Positions 28,388-40,537 are shown, counted from the stretch's first letter. The stretch is 64,000 nucleotides of DNA from an uncultured Clostridia bacterium (GCA_934130935.1 CAKOYQ010000008.1:1-64000), one strand, 5' to 3'. Numbers and translations are program-made. The notes: generated by a model from the letters alone, not told the origin.

Positions 28388-30841
28388 TTATTTACTTTCT
28401 TCTGACTGAGCAATTTCTGGAGTTAATGTTTCCATACTTACAACTTTTCCACCATCTGTCGTTCTCATCAAAGTTACACCTTGTGTTGAGCGTCCTAACA
28501 CACTTATATCTTTTACTTTAAGTCTTATTATTGTTCCTTTATCAGTTATAAGCATTACATCTTCATCATCTGTTGCTATTCTTGCTCCAACTAATTTACC
28601 TGTTTTTTGAGTTACCTTATATGTTATAACACCTTTTCCTCCTCGAATTTGTACTCTGTATTCATCAAGTTCTGTTCTTTTTCCAAATCCGTTTTCTGTA
28701 ATTGCAAGTAATGTTGCTTTTCCACCTGCAATAATTGATTCCATTCCTATAACTTCATCATCTTCATCAATCCTAATTCCTATAACACCTTGTGAAACTC
28801 TACCGATTGGACGGACATCTTTTTCGTCAAATGTAATACACATTCCATTTCTTGTAACAAGAATTACATTATCTTCTCCATCAGTCAATCTAACTGCAAT
28901 TAACTCATCATCTTCTTTTAATGTTATTCCTTGCAATCCTGTCTTACGTGCTGAATTATATTCAGCCAAAGCTGTTTTCTTTATTAATCCATTTTTTGTT
29001 GACATTAATAAGTATTTACCTTCTGCAAAATTTTGAATTGGTATAACTGCTGATACTTTTTCTCCTGCGTCTAAACTTAATAAGTTTACAATCGCTGTTC
29101 CCCTAGCAGTTCTACCTGCTTCTGGTACTTCATATCCTCTTAGTTTATACAATTTTCCTTTATTAGTAAAGAATAAAATAGTGTCATGTGTAGAGGCTGT
29201 AAATATTTGTTTTACAAAGTCTTCCTCTCTTGTAGCAATTCCTGTTATTCCTTTTCCTCCACGTTTTTGACTTCTATATGTATCTATTGGCATTCTTTTA
29301 ATATATCCAAAATGTGTTAAAGCTATAACTGTCTGTTCTTCTTTTATCAAATCTTCAACATCGATTTCTCCCTCTGCTGCTACAATCTTTGTTTTTCTAT
29401 CATCTCCAAACTTATTTTTAATTTCAATAAGTTCTTCTTTTATAATATCAAATACTAATTTTTCACTATTTAAAATTGCTCTTAAATGTTCAATTAATTC
29501 CATTAATTGTTTATATTCTTCTTCAATCTTTTCTCTTTGCAATCCTGATAGTGTTTTTAGTCTCATGTCCAAAATTGCTTGTGCTTGTATATCTGTTAAT
29601 CCAAATCTTTCCATCAATCTTTCTTTTGCATCATCATAAGAGTTACGGATAATTGCAATTACCTCATCTATATTATCAATAGCAATTCTTAAACCTTCTA
29701 ATATATGAGCTCTTGCTAATGCTTTATCCAAATCAAATTGAGTTCTACGCAAAATAACAGTTTTTCTATGATCAATATAACAATCTAAACATTGTCTTAA
29801 TGTTAATATTTTTGGCTCTCCATCTACTAAAGCCAACATTATTACTCCAAATGTATCTTGCATTTGTGTATTTTTATATAATTGATTTAATACTACTTGA
29901 GGATTAGCATCTCTTTTAAGTTCCATTACAATTCTAACTCTTTCTTTTCTATCTGATTCATCACGTAATTCAGAGATTCCTTCTATCCTCTTCTCTCTAG
30001 TTAATCTTGCAATATTTTCAATTAGACGAGCTTTATTTACTTGATATGGTAATGATGAAACTATTATCCTTTGCTTATTTCCACTCATTTCCTCTATCTC
30101 TGCTTCTGCTCTCATTATAATTTTGCCTCTTCCAGTTCGATATGCCTCTTTAATTCCCTCTAAACCAAGAATCATTCCTCCTGTTGGAAAATCAGGTCCT
30201 TTTATTATTTGCATTAAATCTTCATCTGTTACATTATCATCATCAATAATTTTTATTATTCCATCCACAATTTCTGTTAAATTATGTGGTGGTATATTTG
30301 TTGCCATTCCTACAGCTATTCCTGATGAACCATTAACTAATAATGCTGGTATCTTTGAAGGTAAAACTGTTGGTTCTTGCAATCTATCATCATAGTTTGG
30401 CATAAAGTCAACTGTATTCTTTTCTATATCTACTAACATTTGCTCAGCTATTTTTGACATTCTTGCTTCTGTATACCTCATCGCAGCAGCACCATCACCA
30501 TCTATTGAACCAAAATTACCATGTCCATCTACTAGCATATATCTCATTGAAAAGTCTTGTGCCATTCTTACCATCGCATCATATACTGATGCATCTCCAT
30601 GTGGATGATATCTTCCTAATACAGAACCTACTGTATTTGCACATTTCCTATATGGCTTGTCTGAGGTAATTCCATCTTCATGCATAGCATACAATATTCT
30701 TCTATGTACTGGTTTTAATCCATCTCTTACATCTGGTAATGCTCTTGATACAATAACACTCATTGCATAATCGATGTAAGCTGTTTTCATCTCTTGTTCA
30801 ATATCTCTTTGAATTATATTTCCATCTTGTCTTTCATCCAT
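28388..30841 (-). CDS. gyrA: DNA gyrase subunit A
   Basis: 817 residues, full length for the family. The breakage-reunion domain has the catalytic AMRYTEARM and the winged-helix segment [17 protein letters not shown], followed by a coiled tower and six C-terminal beta-pinwheel blades (QRGGKGI is the GyrA-box-like motif). With GyrB it introduces negative supercoils. In the quinolone pocket, the position matching Ser83 of E. coli is Ala and the next residue is Ser. The start follows AGAGGTAG. The gene is separated from gyrB by the VirB4 block and faces the terminator shared with dnaC. Confidence 0.98.
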   Translation of the reverse strand: MDERQDGNIIQRDIEQEMKTAYIDYAMSVIVSRALPDVRDGLKPVHRRILYAMHEDGITSDKPYRKCANTVGSVLGRYHPHGDASVYDAMVRMAQDFSMRYMLVDGHGNFGSIDGDGAAAMRYTEARMSKIAEQMLVDIEKNTVDFMPNYDDRLQEPTVLPSKIPALLVNGSSGIAVGMATNIPPHNLTEIVDGIIKIIDDDNVTDEDLMQIIKGPDFPTGGMILGLEGIKEAYRTGRGKIIMRAEAEIEEMSGNKQRIIVSSLPYQVNKARLIENIARLTREKRIEGISELRDESDRKERVRIVMELKRDANPQVVLNQLYKNTQMQDTFGVIMLALVDGEPKILTLRQCLDCYIDHRKTVILRRTQFDLDKALARAHILEGLRIAIDNIDEVIAIIRNSYDDAKERLMERFGLTDIQAQAILDMRLKTLSGLQREKIEEEYKQLMELIEHLRAILNSEKLVFDIIKEELIEIKNKFGDDRKTKIVAAEGEIDVEDLIKEEQTVIALTHFGYIKRMPIDTYRSQKRGGKGITGIATREEDFVKQIFTASTHDTILFFTNKGKLYKLRGYEVPEAGRTARGTAIVNLLSLDAGEKVSAVIPIQNFAEGKYLLMSTKNGLIKKTALAEYNSARKTGLQGITLKEDDELIAVRLTDGEDNVILVTRNGMCITFDEKDVRPIGRVSQGVIGIRIDEDDEVIGMESIIAGGKATLLAITENGFGKRTELDEYRVQIRGGKGVITYKVTQKTGKLVGARIATDDEDVMLITDKGTIIRLKVKDISVLGRSTQGVTLMRTTDGGKVVSMETLTPEIAQSEESK

Positions 30842-30938
30842 AGTTTTCTACCTCTTTCTTTTTTCTTATACTTTTGTATTATATTATACTAATCCTTATT
30901 TTGCAAGGGTTTTGGGTAATTATTTTCTCATTTTTTAC

Positions 30939-31154
30939 TTATTTTTTTAAGCTTTTTATTATAAATCTAACTCCATCCTTAAAGCCTTGTTTATAATATA
31001 ATTCACTTATTATATTCATTTTTATATTATTCCTTTCTTCTTCGCTATTAACCTTTATTTGTTTTATTTTATAGTGATATTCTCTCTGTATATTTTCTTC
31101 TATATCCTCATATCTTTCTTCAAAAATTCTATTTAACATTTCATCATCAAACAT
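30939..31154 (-). CDS. Small uncharacterised helical protein
   Basis: 71 residues, highly charged and predicted mostly helical, ending with YYKQGFKDGVRFIIKSLKK. An AGGAGAAA site precedes the ATG. A similar tail is seen in short Firmicutes proteins of unknown role; I cannot name it. It lies alone between gyrA and a divergent XRE regulator, so a link to that regulator is possible but unproven. Confidence 0.65.
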   Translation of the reverse strand: MFDDEMLNRIFEERYEDIEENIQREYHYKIKQIKVNSEEERNNIKMNIISELYYKQGFKDGVRFIIKSLKK

Positions 31155-31328
31155 ATTTTTCTCCTATATTTTATATTCTATTTTTTATCTTTTACATATA
31201 ATTTATTTTTATTCCCACTAATTCTTATTATCCTCTATAATTACTGTGTATGTGAAAAATATGCTATTTGCTTATTATATGTTGACAATTTTCGCTATAT
31301 AATGTAGAAAAATCTTTGAGGTGAGCAT

Positions 31329-31679
31329 ATGCAATTTAATAGAGAAAATATCGATATTGGTGAAAGGCTACGTAGTATAAGAGAGGGCATGAACATGACT
31401 AGAGAACAATTCTCTGAAAAAATTGACATTACAGATTCTTTTTTAGGTCAAATTGAAAGAGGTGAACGTGCTTTAAGTGTAAAAACTTTAAAAAAAGTTG
31501 TAAAATATACTGGCGTTTCCGCAGATTATTTATTATTCGGGCAAGATAACAATAATAAAACAATTCAAAAAATAAATAATATTTTAACAGTAAATTCTGA
31601 TGCAACATCTGATTTTATTTATCATATTGTTATGTGTTCAAATGACTTCTGTAAAAAAATTTTAGAAGAAAATAAATAA
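31329..31679 (+). CDS. XRE-family HTH transcriptional regulator
   Basis: 116 residues. A lambda-repressor-type helix-turn-helix spans about 12-66 (GERLRSIREGMNMTREQFSEK, then the recognition helix region around SFLGQIERGERALS). The C-terminal 40 residues are helical and likely for dimerization. GAGGTG lies five bases before the ATG. It sits beside the VirB4 block on the opposite strand and may control it or the small gene upstream; no operator could be defined. Confidence 0.88.
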   Translation: MQFNRENIDIGERLRSIREGMNMTREQFSEKIDITDSFLGQIERGERALSVKTLKKVVKYTGVSADYLLFGQDNNNKTIQKINNILTVNSDATSDFIYHIVMCSNDFCKKILEENK

Positions 31680-31690
31680 GAACTTATACT

Positions 31691-31719
31691 AAATACATGC
31701 ACCTTTTTTGCATGTATTT
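31691..31719. terminator. Convergent intrinsic terminator
   Basis: aaatacatgca and its exact complement around a loop rich in T, placed between the XRE gene and the stop of the convergent unknown gene, which it touches. Confidence 0.8.
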
Positions 31720-32420
31720 TAGCTTGCAAGATTATTTGCTAATTTTATCTCATTTTCTGTGATATTAAAATTTTGCCCATTATTTTTTATTAAATTATGA
31801 AGTGTTTTAACCCTTTTTGTTTCTTTAATAATATTTTCCAATGGAATTATTTTTTCTGACTCCTGCTCAATCTTTTTTAATTCTTTTGTCATTTTCTCAA
31901 AATCTCTTTGGTTATAATATTCTTTCCAGTTTTTTAAATATTTTTCTAATTTCTCAATAGTATTTGTCTGTTTATTTAACTCAGTTTTTATATTTTTAGT
32001 TACATTATTTAATAATACATTTTTTCCATTTTTTATAAGATTATTAACATTTTTATTTATATACCCATTTTGATATGTTTTATTTATTACTTTATCTAAT
32101 ACACCTGAAATTGAATCTATAATTCCTCCACTACCTATTGCAATTTTTACTTGTTCAATATTTTCAAAATTTCCACTAATTATTCCATTAGCACTTTTCC
32201 AAAAATCTATAGCAGAATTTATTGCTGTATCTATGCCTGATTTTAACCCATTTTGTAATAAAGCATTTTTTATATCAATTATTTGATTTTCTATTAAATC
32301 TGGTAATATTGCTCTTAGTCCTATATCCAAAGCACTATTTATTGTTCTTCCAATAACATTATTTAAAAAATTTTTTTTCTCTATATTAATATTATTATTT
32401 ATTTGATTTTCTATTTCCAT
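31719..32420 (-). CDS. Conserved-looking protein of unknown function in the VirB4 block
   Basis: 233 residues starting MEIENQ; the ATG at 32420 has AGGAAAGGA upstream and leaves a 19-base gap after virB4, while a longer frame beginning at 32489 would overlap that gene. The protein has a hydrophobic, amphipathic first half (about 20-110, with IGRTINSALDIGLRAILPDL) and a long charged helical second half. No known domain is recognised. Its tight position behind virB4 suggests it belongs to the secretion system, maybe as an effector or scaffold; this is inference. Confidence 0.68.
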   Translation of the reverse strand: MEIENQINNNINIEKKNFLNNVIGRTINSALDIGLRAILPDLIENQIIDIKNALLQNGLKSGIDTAINSAIDFWKSANGIISGNFENIEQVKIAIGSGGIIDSISGVLDKVINKTYQNGYINKNVNNLIKNGKNVLLNNVTKNIKTELNKQTNTIEKLEKYLKNWKEYYNQRDFEKMTKELKKIEQESEKIIPLENIIKETKRVKTLHNLIKNNGQNFNITENEIKLANNLAS

Positions 32421-32439
32421 ATATTTTTCCTTTCCTTTT

Positions 32440-34263
32440 TTATTTATTTTTTTCTTCAATAATTTCTTTTTCAAAATCACTTGCTTCAATATTTATTAAA
32501 ATATGCTCATCACCAACAAATGTCAAACATTCTCCTCTTCTTAAAGATTTTATTTCTATTTTTTCTTTTTCTGATAAATTAGAATATTGTGATAATACCT
32601 TAATATTTTCTTCTTCTAAGGAAAAAAATGTTTTTATGCTAGAATTATTTAAAATACTTTTTCCGTAAGTTCCATTTTCTAAACTAAATAAATCTGAAAT
32701 ATCTTGTGTAATTGCAACACTACTCCCTCCATATTTTCTAATAGTTTTAAAAATCTTATAAATAAATTTTGCAACTTCTTTATTTGATGTAACACCTATT
32801 AATCTCCATATCTCATCTAAATAAATTGCTTTTTTTATTTTTCTATTTATTTTTATTTTATCCCAAAATAATTCTGTAAATAAATACATTCCATATTTCA
32901 TATTTTCTTCACCTAATTCATATACATCAGCAATAATTAATTTTTTATTTAATTCTATATTTGTATAATTATTAAAAAATTTCAATGAGCCTTTAATAAA
33001 TGGTATCAATTTTATTTTAAATTTTTTTGTTTTTTCATCATTTAAATTATTATATAAATCTTCCAATATTGGCATATCTTTTGTTATTTTAAATTTACCC
33101 TTTTTATATAATGTTTTATCATTAAATGTAATATTTTTCTTTTTATATGTTTCAATTAATTTTTCTTCTAAAATTGCTTTTTCTTCCTCATTTAACTCTC
33201 CAAAAATTAAATTAAAAAATCCAATTAATTTTCCTATTTTTGTTGCTAAATATCCGTGCTCATTTTCTTCTATGCTTTCTTTTCTAATATCAAAAATATT
33301 TATATAATTTTCAGAAGTAGGTCCTATTTTTATAATTGTGCCATTTAATTTTTTAGCAATATTATTATATTCTTTTTCTGGGTCTATTACATATTGTTCA
33401 ATTCCTAATAATGTATTTCTTAAAATTAATAATTTTGTATAAAAAGACTTCCCAGCTCCACTTGTTCCAAAAATACACATATTTGCATTTTTATATTTAC
33501 TGGTATTATATCTATCAATTAAAATTAAAGAATTATTATACATATTATTCCCTATATAAATCCCCTTTTCTTCAACTATTGATGATGACAAAAACGGATA
33601 TGTACTTATTAATCCAGATGTCAAAATATTCCTTTTTCCAACTTGTTTTAAATCTTCATGATTTTCTAATATAGGTAAACATGAAATAAAAATTTGCTCT
33701 TGTCTAAAATTTGCTCTTCTTGTTTGTAAGCCTTTACTTTGCAATATTCCTTCTATTTTATCTAAATTATATTCTAATTCTTTTTTATCTTTTGCAAAAA
33801 CATTTAAATAAATATATAAAAAATATATATTTTCATTATTTATTTGAATTTCCTTTCTTATATATTTTGCATCATTATATGTAAAAGCTGCTATATCTAT
33901 ATCCTGTCTGTTTTCACTTGATTGTTTTAATTCAACTCCAACATTTCCTATATTATAGGTCAATTCTTTAATTGTTTTAGCTGTTTCCTGTTTTTCATAA
34001 AATATTGAAATATTCATATTTATATTTGTTTCTATTAAAGATTTTAAAATTAATTCATTATATTCTCTATAATAATTTACTATAATTATTCCAGAATAAA
34101 AATAATCATCTATCTCCAAAAATTTAGGATTATTTAAATTAATATATGTTGGAGAAATAAAATCCTTTTCATTAAAAAATCCTTCATATAATTTTATATT
34201 ATTTTTTTCTCCCTCTTTTTTTAATATTTTATCTTTAATATTGTTTATTATTTTTTTATTCAT
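32440..34263 (-). CDS. VirB4-like type IV secretion ATPase (set 1)
   Basis: 607 residues, compact for VirB4. The N-terminal VirB4 domain covers about 30-230; the motor domain carries Walker A GTSGAGKSFYT (266-276), the VIDPEKEY strand (about 289-296), Walker B AIYLDEIWRL (near 480) and the AITQD sensor region. VirB4 powers assembly and transport through the channel. The gene upstream encodes a 191-residue partner, and a 19-base gap leads to the unknown gene downstream. Codon use is extremely AT-biased, even more than the neighbours. It probably serves the set at 22.4-26.1 kb, which has no ATPase of this type. Confidence 0.88.
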   Translation of the reverse strand: MNKKIINNIKDKILKKEGEKNNIKLYEGFFNEKDFISPTYINLNNPKFLEIDDYFYSGIIIVNYYREYNELILKSLIETNINMNISIFYEKQETAKTIKELTYNIGNVGVELKQSSENRQDIDIAAFTYNDAKYIRKEIQINNENIYFLYIYLNVFAKDKKELEYNLDKIEGILQSKGLQTRRANFRQEQIFISCLPILENHEDLKQVGKRNILTSGLISTYPFLSSSIVEEKGIYIGNNMYNNSLILIDRYNTSKYKNANMCIFGTSGAGKSFYTKLLILRNTLLGIEQYVIDPEKEYNNIAKKLNGTIIKIGPTSENYINIFDIRKESIEENEHGYLATKIGKLIGFFNLIFGELNEEEKAILEEKLIETYKKKNITFNDKTLYKKGKFKITKDMPILEDLYNNLNDEKTKKFKIKLIPFIKGSLKFFNNYTNIELNKKLIIADVYELGEENMKYGMYLFTELFWDKIKINRKIKKAIYLDEIWRLIGVTSNKEVAKFIYKIFKTIRKYGGSSVAITQDISDLFSLENGTYGKSILNNSSIKTFFSLEEENIKVLSQYSNLSEKEKIEIKSLRRGECLTFVGDEHILINIEASDFEKEIIEEKNK

Positions 34264-34282
34264 ATTTTTCCTTTCTACCTTT

Positions 34283-34858
34283 TTAATATTTATCCAAAAA
34301 TTTTTTTAAATTAAAAAATGAAAATAAAATATTTTTTGTTTCATCTCTACTACATTCTAAAACTATATTTCCACATCTTATCAAACAATCTTTTATTTTA
34401 AAATATTTTTCATTTAATTCTTGAATAATATTTTCTTCTAAATTTTCTGTATTATTTTTAATAATTAAATAAATATTTTTTGATGCAGATTTGTTTTTAT
34501 TATTTTTTTCTTTAATAAATTCAACATAATTTTGTGAATATTTTTTTATTATTTTATTTTTTTCTCTTTGAGATATTTTTTGAATATTTTCTATGTGTTC
34601 ACTTAAATCTTCTTTTTTACTTTGAATTAAAATTTGAATATCAAAATTACATGTTTTTAAAAAAACTTTATAAGAATTTAAAATCGATTCTTTTTCTAAT
34701 TGAGTTTTTAAATTAAAATTTATTGGAATTACCTTTAATATTTTTATATATTTATTTTTTTTTACTTTTATAATACCTCTTTCTAAAATTCTTTCTATGG
34801 GTATCCACTTTTGTATAGATCTAATCTTTCTCACCTCCAATATACCAAGCTGCAACAT
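34283..34858 (-). CDS. VirB4-associated N-terminal-type protein (TraC/TrsD-like), start uncertain
   Basis: Up to 191 residues. The segment ILKVIPINFNLKTQLEKE, then ILNSYKVFLKTCNFDIQILI, resembles the N-terminal part of TraC/VirB4-type proteins that is often a separate gene before virB4 in Firmicutes conjugation loci. The ATG at 34858 has no ribosome site, while a strong GGAGG lies 30 bases inside, 8 bases before an in-frame ATT at 34825. Translation may therefore begin at ATT, or at the GTG overlapping the site. A 19-base gap leads to virB4. The set-2 counterpart is the gene at 52682-53893. Confidence 0.6.
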   Translation of the reverse strand: MLQLGILEVRKIRSIQKWIPIERILERGIIKVKKNKYIKILKVIPINFNLKTQLEKESILNSYKVFLKTCNFDIQILIQSKKEDLSEHIENIQKISQREKNKIIKKYSQNYVEFIKEKNNKNKSASKNIYLIIKNNTENLEENIIQELNEKYFKIKDCLIRCGNIVLECSRDETKNILFSFFNLKKFLDKY

Positions 34859-34997
34859 AAAAAAATATTGAAATAAATTAAAATTTTAAGAATTAATTTT
34901 ATAATTAAAAGAAAAATAAAACTATTTATATGATATTTTTATTATATAATGAATTAGTAAAAAAAGCAAGAAAAATCGTTCGACAAAAATCGACAAA

Positions 34998-35030
34998 AGG
35001 GCAAAAACGGAACCGACCCCAAATGTCCCT
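34998..35030. repeat. Isolated half-arm of the dispersed inverted repeat
   Basis: agggcaaaaacggaaccgac plus the following 13 bases matches one end of the repeat at 8263-8298, with two differences. Only one copy of the arm is present here, without its partner, and it marks the edge of the non-coding stretch before gyrB. Confidence 0.75.
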
Positions 35031-35049
35031 CAAAAAAATTTTAAATTTT

Positions 35050-35081
35050 TTGTATAGAAAAAATTTTTCTGCACATAATAT
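35050..35081 (+). promoter_or_regulatory. Candidate promoter for an orphan plus-strand RNA
   Basis: TTGTAT is followed after 18 bases by CATAAT (or after 20 by TAATAT). Both boxes are imperfect, but no plus-strand gene follows before the terminator at 35487-35525. Confidence 0.35.
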
Positions 35082-35085
35082 GTGT

Positions 35086-35527
35086 ATAAGGTTAACATCA
35101 GTTGAGTGAAGAGTATTGATGGATTATTTATTAGTTTGTTAATATTCGAGCAAAGATGTATATTGGTTCATTTTTATGGATTAATATATGTCGGCGATAA
35201 AAATATATTATATGTATGTAAGCTGTATTTTATTTAAATTTTCAAGGATTATTTTTATATTTTATATATGGTTAAATTATATGTAATATATTTGAACTAA
35301 GATTATTCTTGTATTATATGGGATTGTTATTAGTCCCTCGAGGATGAATATGGTTTCTACTAGTGCATTTGTAGTCGAGCAACTGATTAATATATGTGGT
35401 GTATGGTTTATTTGTATAGCAATATGCATTAGATCAAACCACTATATATATTAGTCTGAGTTAAGATTGGTTTTGGCTTTATAGATAATAGGATTCCACT
35501 TGATATGGAATCCTATTAATTTTTTTC
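35086..35527 (+). ncRNA. Candidate structured non-coding RNA of about 440 nt
   Basis: This stretch of the 690-bp gap has no convincing ORF. It is less AT-biased than the other gaps and ends in a strong plus-strand terminator. Internal pairings include GGGAT/GTCCC near 35320-35337 and tatatgtggt with accactatata (about 35393-35450). The phrases cgagcaa and gattaatatatgt each occur twice (near 35147 and 35376, and near 35178 and 35386). I do not recognise RNase P, tmRNA, SRP or 6S RNA landmarks. Existence as an RNA is inference. Confidence 0.4.
35487..35525 (+). terminator. Strong plus-strand intrinsic terminator
   Basis: aataggattcca and its exact complement around a 7-base loop, followed on the plus strand by aatttttttc. 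The opposite side has no T run, so it serves a plus-strand transcript although the nearest genes on both sides are on the minus strand. Confidence 0.75.
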
Positions 35528-35549
35528 TTTTTTTAAATTATATATTATT

Positions 35550-37481
<1,932 letters not shown>

Positions 37482-37533
37482 TTATTTTCCTTCCTTTCAA
37501 TAGCACACTATTGGAAAAATTTTCAAAATGCAC

Positions 37534-38619
37534 TTAATTTTTTTCTATTATATCTCCGTCTATAACATTATACGAAAAATATTTTAAATTTTCAAGTCTT
37601 AATTTTTCAGTACATGTTATTATAACTTGAATATCTTTTATATTATTTAAAAAGCTTTCTCTTCTTTTAGAATCTAACTCTGACATAAAATCATCTAATA
37701 ATAATATTGGATATTCTCCAATATCATCATATATAACTTGTAATTCTGATAGTTTTAAAGATAGCATTGCTGTTCTATTTTGTCCTTGTGATCCAAAAGT
37801 TCCAACTTCCTTCTTATTTATATATATAATAAAATCATCTCTATGAACTCCTTTTGTTGTAAATCCTTTTATTATATCTAATTTTCTTCTCGATTTTAAC
37901 TCATTTATAAAAGTTTGTCTAGTTATAGCATCAGAAATATATTTTATTTCTATATCTTCTCTTCCATTTGTTATATCTTTATGAATATTTTTTATTTTAT
38001 TTTTTATTTTTTCTAAAAATTCTTTTCTATATTCATATATTTTAATTCCATAATCAATTAATTTTTCATCCCAAATATCTAATAAATTTTCATCTTTTTT
38101 TTCTGTTTTTATTTGTTTTAAATAATTATTCCTTTGTTCTAATGTTTTATTATATAATGATAATATATGCATATAATTTGGTCTTAATTGACTTATCATA
38201 ATATCTAAAAATTTTCTTCTATTTTGTGGTCCATCTTTTAAAATATTTATATCATCTGGAGTAAAAATTACTATATTTATATTTCCTAATAATTCACTTA
38301 ATTTTTTTATTTTTATTCCATTTAAATAAACTTGTTTTTTTTCACCAATTTCTATTTTTATATTTCCTGTTCTATCACTTTTTTCATAATTAATTTCTAC
38401 TAATGTTTTTTCTTCATTAAATTTAATTAATTCTTTTTCTTTATTTGTTCTAAAAGATTTTCCAATACTACACAAAAATATTGATTCAATAATATTTGTT
38501 TTTCCTTGAGCATTTTCTCCAAAAAAAACATTAATATTTTCGTGTAACTTTATTTCTTTATTATTATAATTTCTAAAATTATTTAATTTAATATTATTTA
38601 TCCACATATTATTCTCCAT
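37534..38619 (-). CDS. recF: DNA replication and repair protein RecF
   Basis: 361 residues of an SMC-like ATPase: Walker A GENAQGKTNIIESIF near 34-48, the signature GSQGQNRTAMLSLKL near 277-291, and Walker B ILLLDDFMSELD near 306-317. RecF helps load RecA at gapped DNA. The small S4-domain gene (yaaA) that often sits between dnaN and recF is absent; an AT-rich non-coding stretch takes its place. Confidence 0.96.
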   Translation of the reverse strand: MENNMWINNIKLNNFRNYNNKEIKLHENINVFFGENAQGKTNIIESIFLCSIGKSFRTNKEKELIKFNEEKTLVEINYEKSDRTGNIKIEIGEKKQVYLNGIKIKKLSELLGNINIVIFTPDDINILKDGPQNRRKFLDIMISQLRPNYMHILSLYNKTLEQRNNYLKQIKTEKKDENLLDIWDEKLIDYGIKIYEYRKEFLEKIKNKIKNIHKDITNGREDIEIKYISDAITRQTFINELKSRRKLDIIKGFTTKGVHRDDFIIYINKKEVGTFGSQGQNRTAMLSLKLSELQVIYDDIGEYPILLLDDFMSELDSKRRESFLNNIKDIQVIITCTEKLRLENLKYFSYNVIDGDIIEKN

Positions 38620-39056
38620 TTGTGTATAATTTTTTGTATTTTTTATTATTTTCTATTATTTTTTAATATAAAATTATATTACTAAAAAATAAAAACGTCT
38701 TATTTTTGATTTTCGTGCGTCGTTTTTTTTGCATTTTTTTATTTTTTTATATTTATTTTATTTTTTTTATTATTTTTTAATTAATTAAAATAAATTTTTT
38801 TATTTTTTTATTTAATTAATTATTTAATTTTTTTTATTTTTAAAAAATATTTTTTATTTTTCTTTTTTATTTTAAGTAAACTTTAGTAAACCTTTTTTTG
38901 TTTTATAAAATTTATTAAAATCTTTTTTATTCTATTTTATTCTTTTTTTTTTTATTTTATTCTAATTTATTTGTTTTTCATTTATTTTTTAGTTAATTTA
39001 TTTTTAATTTATTTTATTTTTTGTTTTTTATATTATGTTTATTTTTTAAATAATAA
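38620..39056. other. Extremely AT-rich non-coding stretch between dnaN and recF
   Basis: About 440 bases made almost only of T and A on the plus strand (long T runs), with one GC-bearing island near 38697-38722 (cgtcttatttttgattttcg and following). No ORF is supported on either strand. It holds the leader of recF and the end of the dnaN transcript. It may be a decayed yaaA site or an unwinding-prone spacer. Confidence 0.8.
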
Positions 39057-39057
39057 A

Positions 39058-39084
39058 TTTGGCCAGAAACATTCTCTGACCAAA
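39058..39084 (-). terminator. Predicted intrinsic terminator of dnaN
   Basis: On the minus strand TTTGGTCAGA pairs with TCTGGCCAAA (one G-U pair), followed by TTTATTATTT, four bases beyond the dnaN stop. Confidence 0.75.
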
Positions 39085-39087
39085 CCT

Positions 39088-40203
39088 TTATTCTTTTAAT
39101 CTTATTGGTAAAATCATATAAACATAATCATTATTTTCTACAGATTTTACTAAACATGGGGAAATACTTGTTCCAAATTCAACAAAAACCTCTTCATCAT
39201 CTATTGCTTTTAAGCTATCTAAAAAATATTTTGGATTAAATCCTGCTTCTATATTTTTTCCTTCTGTTGAAACATACAATTCTTCTTTAGCTTCCCCTGT
39301 TTGATTTGTACAAGATATAGTCATTTTTCCAATATCTATAGAAACTTTTACAGGATATTTTTTCTCTTTTTCTATAGATGATGCTGATATTAAGCTAATT
39401 CTTTCAAAACTATTTTGTAAATTACTTTTATTAACTTTTATTCTCGTTTCCCAACTATTTGGAATTACAGATTTATAATTTAAAAATTCTCCATCTAATA
39501 TACGAGTTACAACTTTACAATTTTCCATTTCAAATAATGCTTGATTTTTTGAAATTCCTATTTTTATATGTTCAAATGAATCTTGTAAAATTTTATTAAT
39601 TTCACTCAATGCCTTCCCTGGTATTACTGCTTTAAAATCATTTACTTTAGTTTGTAAATAAATACTTCTTAGTGCTAATCTAAAACCATCAACTGCAACA
39701 ACATTTAGCTTATTGTTTTCCACTTCGAATAAACAACCTGTGAATATTGGTCTATTTTCTTCATTACTAACTGCAAATATAGTTCTTCTAATCATATTTT
39801 TTAACATATTTTGTTCTAAATCGATTGAATTTTCTACTTCTATCTTTGGTAATTCTGGAAATTCTTCTGGATTCATTGTAGTTAATTTGTATAGAGCTCC
39901 CTCACATTCAATTTCCAATAAGTTATTTTCGTTTAAGGTAATATAAATCTCTGTATCTGGTAATTTTCTTATTATTTCACTAAACATTATTGCATTTACT
40001 ACTGTACTTCCTTGTTCTTTTACTTCACATTCCATCACATATTCTATTCCGATTTCTAAGTCATAAGTTGTTAATTTTATTTCATTATCATTAGTTTGAA
40101 TAAGTATTCCTTCTAGTATTGGCATTGTTGTTTTAGATGCAACACCTTTAACTACGGAATTTAATGCTTTAAGGATATTATCCTTATAACAAACAATTTT
40201 CAT
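39088..40203 (-). CDS. dnaN: DNA polymerase III sliding clamp (beta)
   Basis: 371 residues with the three-domain clamp layout. It starts MKIVCYKDNILKALN, has the typical PILEGILIQ, GCLFEVENNKLNVVAVDGFRLA and the C-terminal ending YMILPIRLKE. The ring tethers the polymerase and other enzymes to DNA. AGGAGAGA lies upstream of the ATG, and the 334-base gap to dnaA is full of DnaA boxes. Confidence 0.97.
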   Translation of the reverse strand: MKIVCYKDNILKALNSVVKGVASKTTMPILEGILIQTNDNEIKLTTYDLEIGIEYVMECEVKEQGSTVVNAIMFSEIIRKLPDTEIYITLNENNLLEIECEGALYKLTTMNPEEFPELPKIEVENSIDLEQNMLKNMIRRTIFAVSNEENRPIFTGCLFEVENNKLNVVAVDGFRLALRSIYLQTKVNDFKAVIPGKALSEINKILQDSFEHIKIGISKNQALFEMENCKVVTRILDGEFLNYKSVIPNSWETRIKVNKSNLQNSFERISLISASSIEKEKKYPVKVSIDIGKMTISCTNQTGEAKEELYVSTEGKNIEAGFNPKYFLDSLKAIDDEEVFVEFGTSISPCLVKSVENNDYVYMILPIRLKE

Positions 40204-40271
40204 TTTGAATCTCTCCTTTATTAATTATTAAATATAATATAAATATTATTAGTAGTAATAGTATTAGGTGC

Positions 40272-40438
40272 TGTGGATAATGTGGAAAACTATGTGGAAA
40301 CATTTTATCCCTAAGAAAAATTTGTGTGAATAACTTGGTGGATAACTTACAATTTTGTCCACATGAAAAATTTTTAAATGTGGATAGATAAGTTTTAAAC
40401 AGTTTATCAACACACTTTCAACAACTGGGTGTGGATAT
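40272..40438. other. oriC DnaA-box cluster between dnaN and dnaA
   Basis: Boxes matching or close to TGTGGATAA lie at 40272-40280, 40337-40345, 40379-40387 and 40430-40438, with a reverse-type ttatcaaca at 40404-40412 and several tgtggaaa variants. It is one half of a bipartite origin surrounding dnaA and fits the switch of gene polarity. Confidence 0.85.
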
Positions 40439-40537
40439 CCAAGCTATTGCTCCCGTAAGTAAAGATAACTTTTTTTTAACCAAACAGTTGTCCTTATGAA
40501 CAAAATTTCTAAAATAGCAACTAAACTATTTATTTAT

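Noticed and set aside
35086..35527. 6S RNA, tmRNA, RNase P RNA or SRP RNA
   Set aside because: None of their conserved cores could be recognised by eye; left as an unnamed candidate RNA.
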